Source of the DNA: Thermoplasmata archaeon | Lineage (GTDB): Archaea; Thermoplasmatota; Thermoplasmata; Lutacidiplasmatales; UBA184 | Direction of reading: 5' to 3' | DNA length: 48,628 nt | Assembly (NCBI GenBank): GCA_021821785.1 | Contig: JAKACD010000008.1 | Coordinates: 1 to 48,628, forward strand | Shown here: positions 33,426 through 41,401 of the stretch, piece after piece | How the letters are laid out: every line of letters begins with the position of its first letter | How positions within the stretch are numbered: position 1 is the stretch's first letter | Made by a program: the position numbers and the translations under genes | The notes under the pieces: model-generated | What the model saw: only the letters and a program-made list of their open reading frames with translations | Database searches by the model: none | Told to the model about the DNA's origin: nothing

Positions 33426-34575
33426 CGCGATCGTCATCGGGGCGGGCTCGGTCGGCAACCCGACCGCCTACTTTCTGGCCCGCGAGGGGCGCCGCGTTCT
33501 CGTGCTCGACGAGCTCAGCGCCTCGGGCCAAGGACAGAACAAGGCGGCGATCGGCGGCGTCCGGGCGACCCACTCCGACCCCGCGAAGATCCGGCTCGGG
33601 CAGGAGAGCCTTGAGATCTTCTCGCACTGGAAGGAGGAAACTGGGACCGACATCGGATGGAAGCCCGGGGGGTACTGCTTCCCCGCGTACGACGAGACGA
33701 CCGAGTCGACCTTGCGCACCCTGCTCGGGGTCCAGCACGCCTACCACCTCGGGATCGAGTGGCGGGATCCGGCGGAGATCCGCCGGGTGGTCCCCGGCAT
33801 CAATCCGGAGGGATTGCGCGGGGGGACGTACTCCCCGGGGGACGGTCAGGTGAACCCCCTCAAGGCGGCGGAGTCGTTCACCCACGAGGCCGTACGGCGC
33901 GGGGCCGAGTACCACTACCGGGAAAAGGTGACCGACCTCCTCGTCGACGACCACACGGTCCGCGGTGTCCGAACCGACCGGGGCGAGTACCGCGCCCCGG
34001 TGGTGATCAACACGGCCGGGGCGCGCGGGTCGCAGATCGCGCGCATGGCCGGCCTCGAGCTCCCGGTCGCGCCCGAGAGCCACGAGGCCGGCATCTCGGC
34101 TCCCGTGAAGGAGTTCCTCGCCCCGCTCGTCGTCGACCTGCGGCCAGGGCCCGAGGGGAAGACGGCGAACTTCTACTTCGGCCAGGACGCGGACCAGCAG
34201 GTCATCTTCTGCTACACTCCGCGGCCGGCGGTCCCCGGCGAGAACCGCACGTCGACCTTCGAGTTCATGCCGATCGCGGCCGCGCGCCTGGTCTCCCTCA
34301 TCCCCCGGCTGAAGAACCTCACGATCCGTCGCGTCTGGCGTGGCCTGTACCCGATGACCCCGGACGGGAGCCCGATCGTCGGGTGGGCCCCGGACGTCAA
34401 GGGGCTCCTCCTCGGGATCGGCCTCTGCGGGCAGGGGTTCATGCTCGGCCCCGGGGTCGGACGGACGCTCGCGGCGCTGGCCAGCGGCACGCGCCCCATC
34501 CTCGACCCCGATGTCCTTGCGACGCTGAGCCCGTCCCGGGACTTCTATCGGGGAACGAAGGAGTCGTTGCGCTAG
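33409..34575 (+). CDS. FAD-dependent oxidoreductase (DAO/SoxB-like beta subunit)
   Basis: DAIVIGAGSVGNPTAYFLAREGRRVLVLDELSASGQGQNKAAIGGVRATHSDPAK...LYPMTPDGSPIVGWAPDV...GQGFMLGPGVGRTLA; overlaps the alpha-subunit ORF. Confidence 0.86.
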   Translation: MAADVDAIVIGAGSVGNPTAYFLAREGRRVLVLDELSASGQGQNKAAIGGVRATHSDPAKIRLGQESLEIFSHWKEETGTDIGWKPGGYCFPAYDETTESTLRTLLGVQHAYHLGIEWRDPAEIRRVVPGINPEGLRGGTYSPGDGQVNPLKAAESFTHEAVRRGAEYHYREKVTDLLVDDHTVRGVRTDRGEYRAPVVINTAGARGSQIARMAGLELPVAPESHEAGISAPVKEFLAPLVVDLRPGPEGKTANFYFGQDADQQVIFCYTPRPAVPGENRTSTFEFMPIAAARLVSLIPRLKNLTIRRVWRGLYPMTPDGSPIVGWAPDVKGLLLGIGLCGQGFMLGPGVGRTLAALASGTRPILDPDVLATLSPSRDFYRGTKESLR

Positions 34576-34599
34576 TCGTGCGCCGTGGAGGTCGCGCCG

Positions 34600-36684
34600 C
34601 TACGAGCCGGGGGCGTAGCGGACCTCGAGGTCCTGGAAGACGTTCGTAACGTCCTCACAGCGGTCGGTGATGATCTCGAGCCGCTCGTAGAAGTCCTTCC
34701 ACTTCAGGATCTCCACCGGGTCCCGCTCGGTGAAGAGCTTCTCGAGCAGGTCGCGCAAGAGATCGTCGGCCTCGTTCTCGAGTCGGTTCACCTCGACGAT
34801 GGCGTGCTCGAGGTTGGCGGGCGCGCCGCGATAGAGCTCGTCGAGCCCCAAGATCCCGTCCGCGACCCGCTCGACGCACTCGACGACGATGTCGGCGAAG
34901 CGCTTGAGCTCGGGTCGGGTCCGGTCGAGGTGGTAGGTCCGTACCCGGGCCGCGACCGATTCAATGCCGTCGATGATGTCGTCGAGGGCGCTCGCGAGGC
35001 GGCCGACCTCGGCCCGGACCTCGGAGGTCAGGCGCCGGTAGTTGAGCTCGACGAAGATGCGGTGCACCTCCTCGTCGGCCGCGTGTTCGATGGCGCGGAT
35101 GCCGTCGATCTTCCGGTCGCGGTCGGTGACGGGATCGTCCAGGAGCTCGCGGAGCGCGATCGCGGCCTGCTGGCCCGTCAGCGAGAGCGAACGGAGGTAC
35201 GTCGAGAACCGCCGGACGAGCACCGCGAGCTCGTCCTCTCCCGAGACATCCTCGAGCGATCGCTGCGAGGTCTCCGGGAGGAGGGCGAGCGTGAGCACGA
35301 AGCCGAGGAACGAGACAGCGGCGAGCAGACCGAAGAACCACGGGATCCCGTAGGTCTGGTAGAGGCCCGCAAAGACGAACACCGCCACGACCGCCCCGAT
35401 CTTCCCCGAGGCCGCGGCGATCCCGTGGCCGGTCGTGCGGAACGTCGTCGGGAAGACCTCGCTCGGGTACACGAACGTCGTCGTGTTCGGGCCGAAGTTC
35501 GCGAAGAAGAAGGTGAGGCCATAGACGGCGAGGAAGGCGGGCAGGACCGATTCGAGACCGCCCCAGTCGAGGGAGAGGAAGAGGAACGCGAACGCCATCA
35601 CCCCGAAGCCGATGTACTGGAGCGGCCGACGGCCGACCCGGTCGATGAGCGCGACCGCCGCCCAGTATCCCGGGACGCTCGCGACGAGGGCGATCAGCAC
35701 GTTGCCGATCGCGAGCCGCCGGACCTGCTCGAGCGCCGGGTAGCTCGCCGCGCTCGCGAAGCCGATGTGCTTCAGGATCAGCGGATTGAAGATGTTGGTC
35801 GAGTAGAACGCGATGTCGAGGAGGAACCAGGTCGCGGCTGTCCCGAAGATTACGAGGCCATAGGAGCGGAACAGTTGGCGGAGCGGGACGCCCAGGGACC
35901 GGGGCGTCGACCCCCCGCCCGCGAGCCGGGTCCCCGTGATCGTCCCGACGGTGCTCGCCGCGGCGCCGACCCGCCCACGGGCCAGCTCGAAGCGGGGAGT
36001 CTCGGGCATCCGGATCCGGTAATAGATCGTGAGGACGGCCGGGAGCGCGCCGAGGCCCAGAATGAGCCGCCAGGCGATGTCGAGGTTCGGGATCGCGTAG
36101 ACGACCGCGAGGCTGGTCCCGGCCCCGGCGAGCAGCCCGAAGCCCTGCATCGCGAAAACGGAGGCGACGAGGCGGCCGCGACTCTGGACGTTCGAGTACT
36201 CGCTCATGATCGTCGCGCTGAGCGGGTAGTCGCCGCCGACGCCGACGCCGAGGAAGAACCGCCAGAGGATCAGGACCGAGATCGTGGAGAGGCCCCCGAT
36301 GGGGACGCTCAGCGCGCTGCCGACCGCCGCGACCGCCATGAGCGAGAGCGTGAGCCCGTAGACCCTCCGGCGGCCGAGCCGGTCGCCGAGCCAGCCGAAG
36401 AGCACCTGGCCGACGGCCGCGCCCATCAGGGCCGTCGAACCGAGGAGGGCGAGCTCGCTGGTGCTGACCGCGCCGCCCGGCGCGAGGGCGATCAGGATCG
36501 GGATGACGAGCGAGATGACGAAGAGGTCGTAGGCATCGGTGAAGAACCCCATTCCCGCAACGACGATCGTGCGGAAGTGGAACCGCTGGACACGCGCCGT
36601 GTCGAGCGCGTGAAGGATCCGACGGGACTCGGTCGAGAGCCCCGACCGATCCTCCGCCGCGGGCGGCGCGCCGGCATCGGGCAC
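34600..36684 (-). CDS. MFS phosphate:H+ symporter-like transporter fused to a C-terminal DUF47/PhoU-like domain
   Basis: GMGFFTDAYDLFVISLVIPIL, GWLGDRLGRRRVYG, FLGVGVGGDYPLSATIMSEYSN (PHO84-like); C-terminal ELLDDPVTDRDRKIDGIRAIEHAADEEVHRIFVEL...DDIIDGIESVA...VNRLENEADDLLRDLLEKLF...DFYERLEIITDRCEDVTNVFQDL (DUF47-like). Confidence 0.85.
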   Translation of the reverse strand: MPDAGAPPAAEDRSGLSTESRRILHALDTARVQRFHFRTIVVAGMGFFTDAYDLFVISLVIPILIALAPGGAVSTSELALLGSTALMGAAVGQVLFGWLGDRLGRRRVYGLTLSLMAVAAVGSALSVPIGGLSTISVLILWRFFLGVGVGGDYPLSATIMSEYSNVQSRGRLVASVFAMQGFGLLAGAGTSLAVVYAIPNLDIAWRLILGLGALPAVLTIYYRIRMPETPRFELARGRVGAAASTVGTITGTRLAGGGSTPRSLGVPLRQLFRSYGLVIFGTAATWFLLDIAFYSTNIFNPLILKHIGFASAASYPALEQVRRLAIGNVLIALVASVPGYWAAVALIDRVGRRPLQYIGFGVMAFAFLFLSLDWGGLESVLPAFLAVYGLTFFFANFGPNTTTFVYPSEVFPTTFRTTGHGIAAASGKIGAVVAVFVFAGLYQTYGIPWFFGLLAAVSFLGFVLTLALLPETSQRSLEDVSGEDELAVLVRRFSTYLRSLSLTGQQAAIALRELLDDPVTDRDRKIDGIRAIEHAADEEVHRIFVELNYRRLTSEVRAEVGRLASALDDIIDGIESVAARVRTYHLDRTRPELKRFADIVVECVERVADGILGLDELYRGAPANLEHAIVEVNRLENEADDLLRDLLEKLFTERDPVEILKWKDFYERLEIITDRCEDVTNVFQDLEVRYAPGS

Positions 36685-36704
36685 GCCCCTTGGGATGTCC
36701 CGGA

Positions 36705-36712
36705 CTATTTAG
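36705..36712 (-). promoter_or_regulatory. Probable TATA box of the MFS-DUF47 gene
   Basis: CTAAATAG (minus strand) about 24 nt upstream of ATG 36684. Confidence 0.5.
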
Positions 36713-36757
36713 GTCGTGGCCGCGGACTCGGGCGTTCGCCTCGGGCAGGGGGTCTCC

Positions 36758-37906
36758 TCAGAGGGACCGGTCCCCTTGGATCCGGTCCAGGAACGACCCA
36801 AGGTCGTCCGACGACGGCACGCGGGGGTTCGCGAGCACCGCCGGCGACCCGAGCGCATGGGCGATCACTTGATCGCGGACGGCGGCAAGTCGGCTCGTAT
36901 CGACTCCGGCGGCGGGCAGCGTCGCCGGGCAGCGGAACGTCTCGAGGAGGCGTCCCCACCGCGTCGCGAGCGGGGTCCGCACGGGGTTCTCGCCACGGAG
37001 GACCGCCGTCGTGAGCGCCTCGAGTCGGTCCCGGGCCGACGGTCGGTCGAATTCGAGCACGGGGAGGAAGAGAAGCCCGAGGAGCCGTCCGTAGGAGAGC
37101 CCGGTCGGCCCGCTGAGGGCGCGGGCCAGGGCATGCCCGACCCCCCGCTGCGCGTTCGACGCCGCGAGGCCGGCCGCGGTGGCGGCGTAGTGGAGCGCCG
37201 CCTTCGCATCGGGGTCCTCGCTCCAGCGGAGCGCGTGAGGGAGGCGCTCGAGGACCGTCGCGAGCGCGTCGACCGCGAGGGCGTCCGAGAGCGGGTTTGC
37301 CCACGCGGAGAGGTACGCCTCGAGGGCTTGGACGGCGATCTCGAACCCGCCGTCGAGAAGAAGGTCCGGGGAGAGCGACGCGGCGAACGCAGGGTCGAGG
37401 AGCGCCCACTCGGGGGTCAGGGCCCGGTGCGCGAACTCGAACGGGACGCCCTCGGCGGTCCAGAGGTCGGCCGTGGCCGAGGCCTCGCTGCCGCTACCGC
37501 TGGTGGTCGGGACGGCCGCGAGGCGCAGCCGGTGCGGGCCGTCGAGATCGAGGCCCGGGAGCGCGGCGCGGAGGTCGAGGCCCGGTCGTTCGAAGACGAG
37601 CCGGGCGGCCTTACACGCATCGATCGCGCGCCCTCCGCCCACCACCACGAGCCAGTCCGGGGCGAACGCGGTGAGCCGCTCGACCAGCACGCCGATCCGG
37701 TCGACGCGATCCGGGGCCTCCGGGAGGCCCACCACCTCGATCGCGCAGTCCGTCTTCGCGAGCTCTTCGGTGATGCGCCGCGCTCCGTCCCGGCCCTCGA
37801 CCGCGTGGTCGACCGCCACCACCGCCCGATGCGCGTCGAGACCGCTCAGCTGCTCGATCGCGCCGGGCCCCCAGGCGATCCGCGGGGCCGTGAAAAAACC
37901 GGTCAT
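36758..37906 (-). CDS. Iron-containing alcohol dehydrogenase family protein with altered metal-ligand motifs
   Basis: VVVGGGRAIDACKAARLV, AVPTTSGSGSEASATADLW (family motifs); GGFEIAVQALEAYLS in place of the usual DALxHAxEAY. Confidence 0.8.
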   Translation of the reverse strand: MTGFFTAPRIAWGPGAIEQLSGLDAHRAVVAVDHAVEGRDGARRITEELAKTDCAIEVVGLPEAPDRVDRIGVLVERLTAFAPDWLVVVGGGRAIDACKAARLVFERPGLDLRAALPGLDLDGPHRLRLAAVPTTSGSGSEASATADLWTAEGVPFEFAHRALTPEWALLDPAFAASLSPDLLLDGGFEIAVQALEAYLSAWANPLSDALAVDALATVLERLPHALRWSEDPDAKAALHYAATAAGLAASNAQRGVGHALARALSGPTGLSYGRLLGLLFLPVLEFDRPSARDRLEALTTAVLRGENPVRTPLATRWGRLLETFRCPATLPAAGVDTSRLAAVRDQVIAHALGSPAVLANPRVPSSDDLGSFLDRIQGDRSL

Positions 37907-37933
37907 CGTCGCTTCTCGGCTCGGAGCCCCGGG

Positions 37934-38224
37934 CTACGCCGACGGGCCTTCCCGGCAGCGCTGGCAGGCGCCGGTGAGCGAATACGAGATCCCGTCCACC
38001 GACCACCCGTCGGGTCGCCGGGCCGCGAGCTCTTCGAGGAAGTGCCGGTCGAGTTCCGTGAGCTCGATCCGCTGGATGCGACCGCAGGCGCGACAGACGA
38101 TGTGGGAGTGCGGCTCCTCATGCAGGTCGACGGACGGAGGGGGCGCCGCCCGGGTGGGGCGTGCGCGCACGGGGGCACGAACGTTGGGAGTGCGGGGGGT
38201 CGGCCGCCGTTTCGCTCGCGCCAA
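37934..38224 (-). CDS. Truncated Fur-family protein (C-terminal metal-binding/dimerisation domain only)
   Basis: HSHIVCRACGRIQRIELTELDRHFLEELAAR...YSLTGACQRCR resembles the Fur C-terminal domain; no Fur winged-helix region; Arg/Pro-rich N-terminus. Confidence 0.7.
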   Translation of the reverse strand: MARAKRRPTPRTPNVRAPVRARPTRAAPPPSVDLHEEPHSHIVCRACGRIQRIELTELDRHFLEELAARRPDGWSVDGISYSLTGACQRCREGPSA

Positions 38225-38390
38225 CCTCTCCCTCCGGCCCCGCGACCCGCTCTCGGTATTTAGTAGTCCCGCGGCCGAGGTACTGCGGCGACGGCGCCTC
38301 GACGACGGGACCTGGCCACATCCCCGCCACCGTGCCCGCGGTCCTTCGACCGACCGTTACTGATAGGAACCTTACCGGTTAGGGGTGGGT

Positions 38391-39143
38391 ATGTGCCACT
38401 CGGACGATTCTCGGGCGCCCGAGCCCCCCCGGCGGGGACCGGTCGGAGAACACGGCGAAATCGAGCTCTCGGCGGAGGACGGGGCGCGCTTCCGTGCCTA
38501 TGCGGCGGTCGGCGCGGAGAAGCCATGGGCCGGCGTCATCATCCTGCCCGACGTGCGAGGCCTCCACCCATACTACGAGGACCTGGCCGTCCGTTTCGCC
38601 GAGGCCGGCTGTGAGGCGATCGCGATCGACTACTTCGGCCGGACCGCGGGCGGCGCGAAGCGCGACGACTCGTTCGACTGGAAGACGCACGTCGCGCAGA
38701 CCACCCCGGAGGGGATCGCGCACGACGTCCGAGCCGCGCGGGACCGGATCCGCGCGGGCCGAGACGGGAGCACGCTACCGATCTTCTCGGTCGGATTCTG
38801 TTTCGGCGGCGCCAACTCCTGGCGCCAGTCGGCCGAAGGACTGGGTCTCGCGGGATGCATCGGCTTCTACGGAGGGCGGCCGATGGAACGGGTCGGTCCG
38901 TGGATCCCCCGGCTGAAGGCGCCGATTCTGATGCTGCTCGCCGGCGACGACCAGGGCACGCCGGCCTCGGAGTTCGAGGAGTTCGCGCGGCGGGCCGGGG
39001 CCCAGGGCATCGAGGTGGAGTCCCACACCTATCCCGGGGCTCCGCACAGCTTCTTCGACCGCTCGTTCGAGGAACACCGCGACGCCTGTGCCGACGCCTG
39101 GCGGCGGCTATTGGCGTTCATGGAGCGGAACGGCGTACGGTAG
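38391..39143 (+). CDS. Dienelactone hydrolase family protein
   Basis: AGVIILPDVRGLHPYYEDLAVRFAEAGCEAIAIDYFGR; nucleophile motif GFCFGGAN; LLAGDDQGTP; PGAPHSFFD. Confidence 0.88.
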   Translation: MCHSDDSRAPEPPRRGPVGEHGEIELSAEDGARFRAYAAVGAEKPWAGVIILPDVRGLHPYYEDLAVRFAEAGCEAIAIDYFGRTAGGAKRDDSFDWKTHVAQTTPEGIAHDVRAARDRIRAGRDGSTLPIFSVGFCFGGANSWRQSAEGLGLAGCIGFYGGRPMERVGPWIPRLKAPILMLLAGDDQGTPASEFEEFARRAGAQGIEVESHTYPGAPHSFFDRSFEEHRDACADAWRRLLAFMERNGVR

Positions 39144-39374
39144 TGACGGGGCCTCCGCCGGCGTGCCATCGACCGGAGCTCCGTCGACGGTCCGGAGGTC
39201 GCGGCGAGACGGAAACGCCCGACAGGTTCGGCGCCCGCGAGGCTGGTAGAGTGCCTCGTTCCGCGGAAAGGTGAGTGGTCACCGGTCCGGGGAATCGTCC
39301 CCCTCCCCGGTAATTGTCCCGTCTCTCCAAGCGCCGTTTCTTGACGGTCGGGGGCTCCGGTCTCCGGAAAAGGC

Positions 39375-39870
39375 ATGGAGCTCGGGATCCGCTCGGCCGT
39401 GCGCGACGACCTCGCCCAGATCGTAGCGATCTACAATCACTACGTGGAGCACAGTCCGGCAACCTTCGACACGATCTCGCTGCGGACCGAGGACCGTCTC
39501 GGCCGGCTCGAAGAGCATTCTCGGGCGGGGCCGCACGGATTGCTCGTCACGGTCGACGATCGCGCCCGGGTGGTCGGGGGGCGTCGACCCACGCGTTCCA
39601 TCCCCGGCCCGCGTACTCCACGACCGTAGAGAGTTCGGTCTACGGGGCGCCCGAACACCCGGGCCAGGGCGTCGGGGGGCAGCTCTCGGAGGAACGGTTC
39701 CGGTCGATCGCCCGGGAGGATGTGCGCACGGTCGTGGCCGAGGTCACGCTGCCGAGCCCGGCCTCGCTCTCGCTAGACCGCCGGTTCGGGTTCCGGGAGG
39801 TCGGGGTCTTCACCCAAGTCCGCCGAAAGTTCGATCGCTACTGGGACGTCGCGTGGTTCCAGCGTCCGCT
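39375..39870 (+). pseudogene. GNAT acetyltransferase (phosphinothricin acetyltransferase-like), frameshifted
   Basis: Frame 0: MELGIRSAVRDDLAQIVAIYNHYVEHSPATFDTISL...VVG; continues in frame 2: ASTHAFHPRPAYSTTVESSVYGAPEHPGQGVGGQL...LDRRFGFREVGVFTQVRRKFDRYWDVAWFQRPL. Confidence 0.75.
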
Positions 39871-39955
39871 CGCCCTCGACCCCGCTGTGGGCCGCGGAGC
39901 CGGAATGGGGGACGCCCGTCATCGTGCAGGGCCCCTCCGTCCGCCCGGCTTGACG

Positions 39956-40441
39956 ATGCCGCCTTGTACTCCGGAGGCCCCGAGGAGGTCACCACCGCTC
40001 AAGGAGGAGAGAGGCACGGTCAGCATCTGGGACCGGCTCCGCGGCGCTCCGGCCGAATCCCCGGCCGCCGCCCCGCCGAAGTCCGGGGTCGAGCCGGCGC
40101 GTCGCGCGCGTCCCACCCCGGAGCGGCTGACGTCGCTGAACCTCCCCCGCTACCTCCGCGAGCACCCCCGGGCCGTCGTGGACGTCTGGGCCCCATGGTG
40201 CGTCCCGTGCCGGGCGTTCGGTCCGATCTTCGCCCGGGCCGCGGACGAGTGGGGGGATCAGGTCGGCTTCGGTAAGATCCATGCCGACCACGAACCGAGC
40301 CTCGTCGCCCGGTTCGGGATTCGCTCGATCCCGTCGCTCCTGTTCTTCCGGGAGGGCGAACTCGTCCGCACCGAGGTCGGGGTCGTGCCGGCCGAGCGCT
40401 TCGGTAAGCTCCTGCGGAAGGTCTTCCGCGACCTCGAGTAG
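39956..40441 (+). CDS. Thioredoxin family protein
   Basis: AVVDVWAPWCVPCRAFGPIFARAADEW...FGIRSIPSLLFFREGELV. Start uncertain. Confidence 0.85.
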   Translation: MPPCTPEAPRRSPPLKEERGTVSIWDRLRGAPAESPAAAPPKSGVEPARRARPTPERLTSLNLPRYLREHPRAVVDVWAPWCVPCRAFGPIFARAADEWGDQVGFGKIHADHEPSLVARFGIRSIPSLLFFREGELVRTEVGVVPAERFGKLLRKVFRDLE

Positions 40442-40499
40442 CCGGGGCGTTCGAGCGCGTCGCGGTCCCCGGGGTCGCACATCCGCACGCCCCGTTGGT

Positions 40500-41330
40500 T
40501 CACCACGACCGTTCGTTTCCCGGGCCGGCCCAAGGAGTTCGCACTCCGCGATGCCGTGGCCCCAACTTTCCCCAAAGCCCTCTGCACCGCGGGGGTCACC
40601 CCGGACCGGTTCGTCCGCCACCTCCACCCAATCGGCGCACCGCGCACTCCGTCACCGTCCTCCGTCGTACGCGGCTTCGTCCCCATCGGACGACGTACGC
40701 GATGGAGCGGGGGACGCTCGCCCCGTCCAGACCGTTCCGCGACCGTACGTGCGGCGCCGCGGTGCCTCCCAGACCGGGCTCGCCGAGGTCCGTGGCCTCG
40801 AGGGACCGCTCGGGCCCGTACGATCGGGGAGCTCGTGGCGATGGGCGCTCATCGATGCCTCGTGGCCGCCTTTGCGGGCGGTCTCCAGAGCGATCCGGCC
40901 TCCGCAGTTGGGGGCGCTGCACCCGCACGATCCGCGACGAGTGGACCTCCCAGCACAGCGTCCGCCCGGCACAGCACGCCCGCCCCCGGGGTTCTTCGCG
41001 CCACCGAAGCCGAGCGGCGAAAGGACGGGACCTCGTACCGGAGGGGGGCCGCGCGGGCCATCGATGCGGTGTGCCGGGAGACCGCGCAGGAACGGCGGAC
41101 GTTCCAGGACGAGGGCGTGCTGCCGGTCGAGATGGAATCCAGCGCGCTCGGTACCGGCGCCCGGGGGCAAGGCGCCGAGGCGGCCGCCCGGTTCACGGTG
41201 AGCGACCTGCGGGACGAGACGGAACGGCCCCCGCGGTTTCACGAGACCCGGTCGCGGCTCGGGGCCCAGCGCGACTTCGCGATCGGGGCGGTATCGTGCC
41301 TCGCGCGAGCGGGGAAGACGGAACGCAGGC
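40500..41330 (+). pseudogene. Nucleoside (uridine/purine) phosphorylase, decayed
   Basis: Frame 2: FPGRPKEFALRDAVAP and IGELVAMGAHRCLVAAFAGGLQSD; frame 1: RTIRDEWTSQHSVRPAQHA; frame 2: DAVCRETAQERRTFQDEGVLPVEMESSAL...VSDLRDETERPPRFHETR. Confidence 0.65.
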
Positions 41331-41401
41331 CCCTGGCCGAGGCGGGGTCCCGTCGCCCGCGAACGGGCCGATGGTGGGGTAGCGCTAGCCTACGAACCGT
41401 T

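Noticed and set aside
34585-37014. 809-aa plus-strand ORF opposite the MFS-DUF47 gene
   Set aside because: Asp/Glu/Arg-rich shadow ORF; the minus strand encodes a clear transporter.
40556-41401. Single 693-aa protein covering 40556-42637
   Set aside because: The upstream half matches pieces of nucleoside phosphorylase in changing frames; only the 3' part is a MoeA-like gene. Frame continuity appears accidental.
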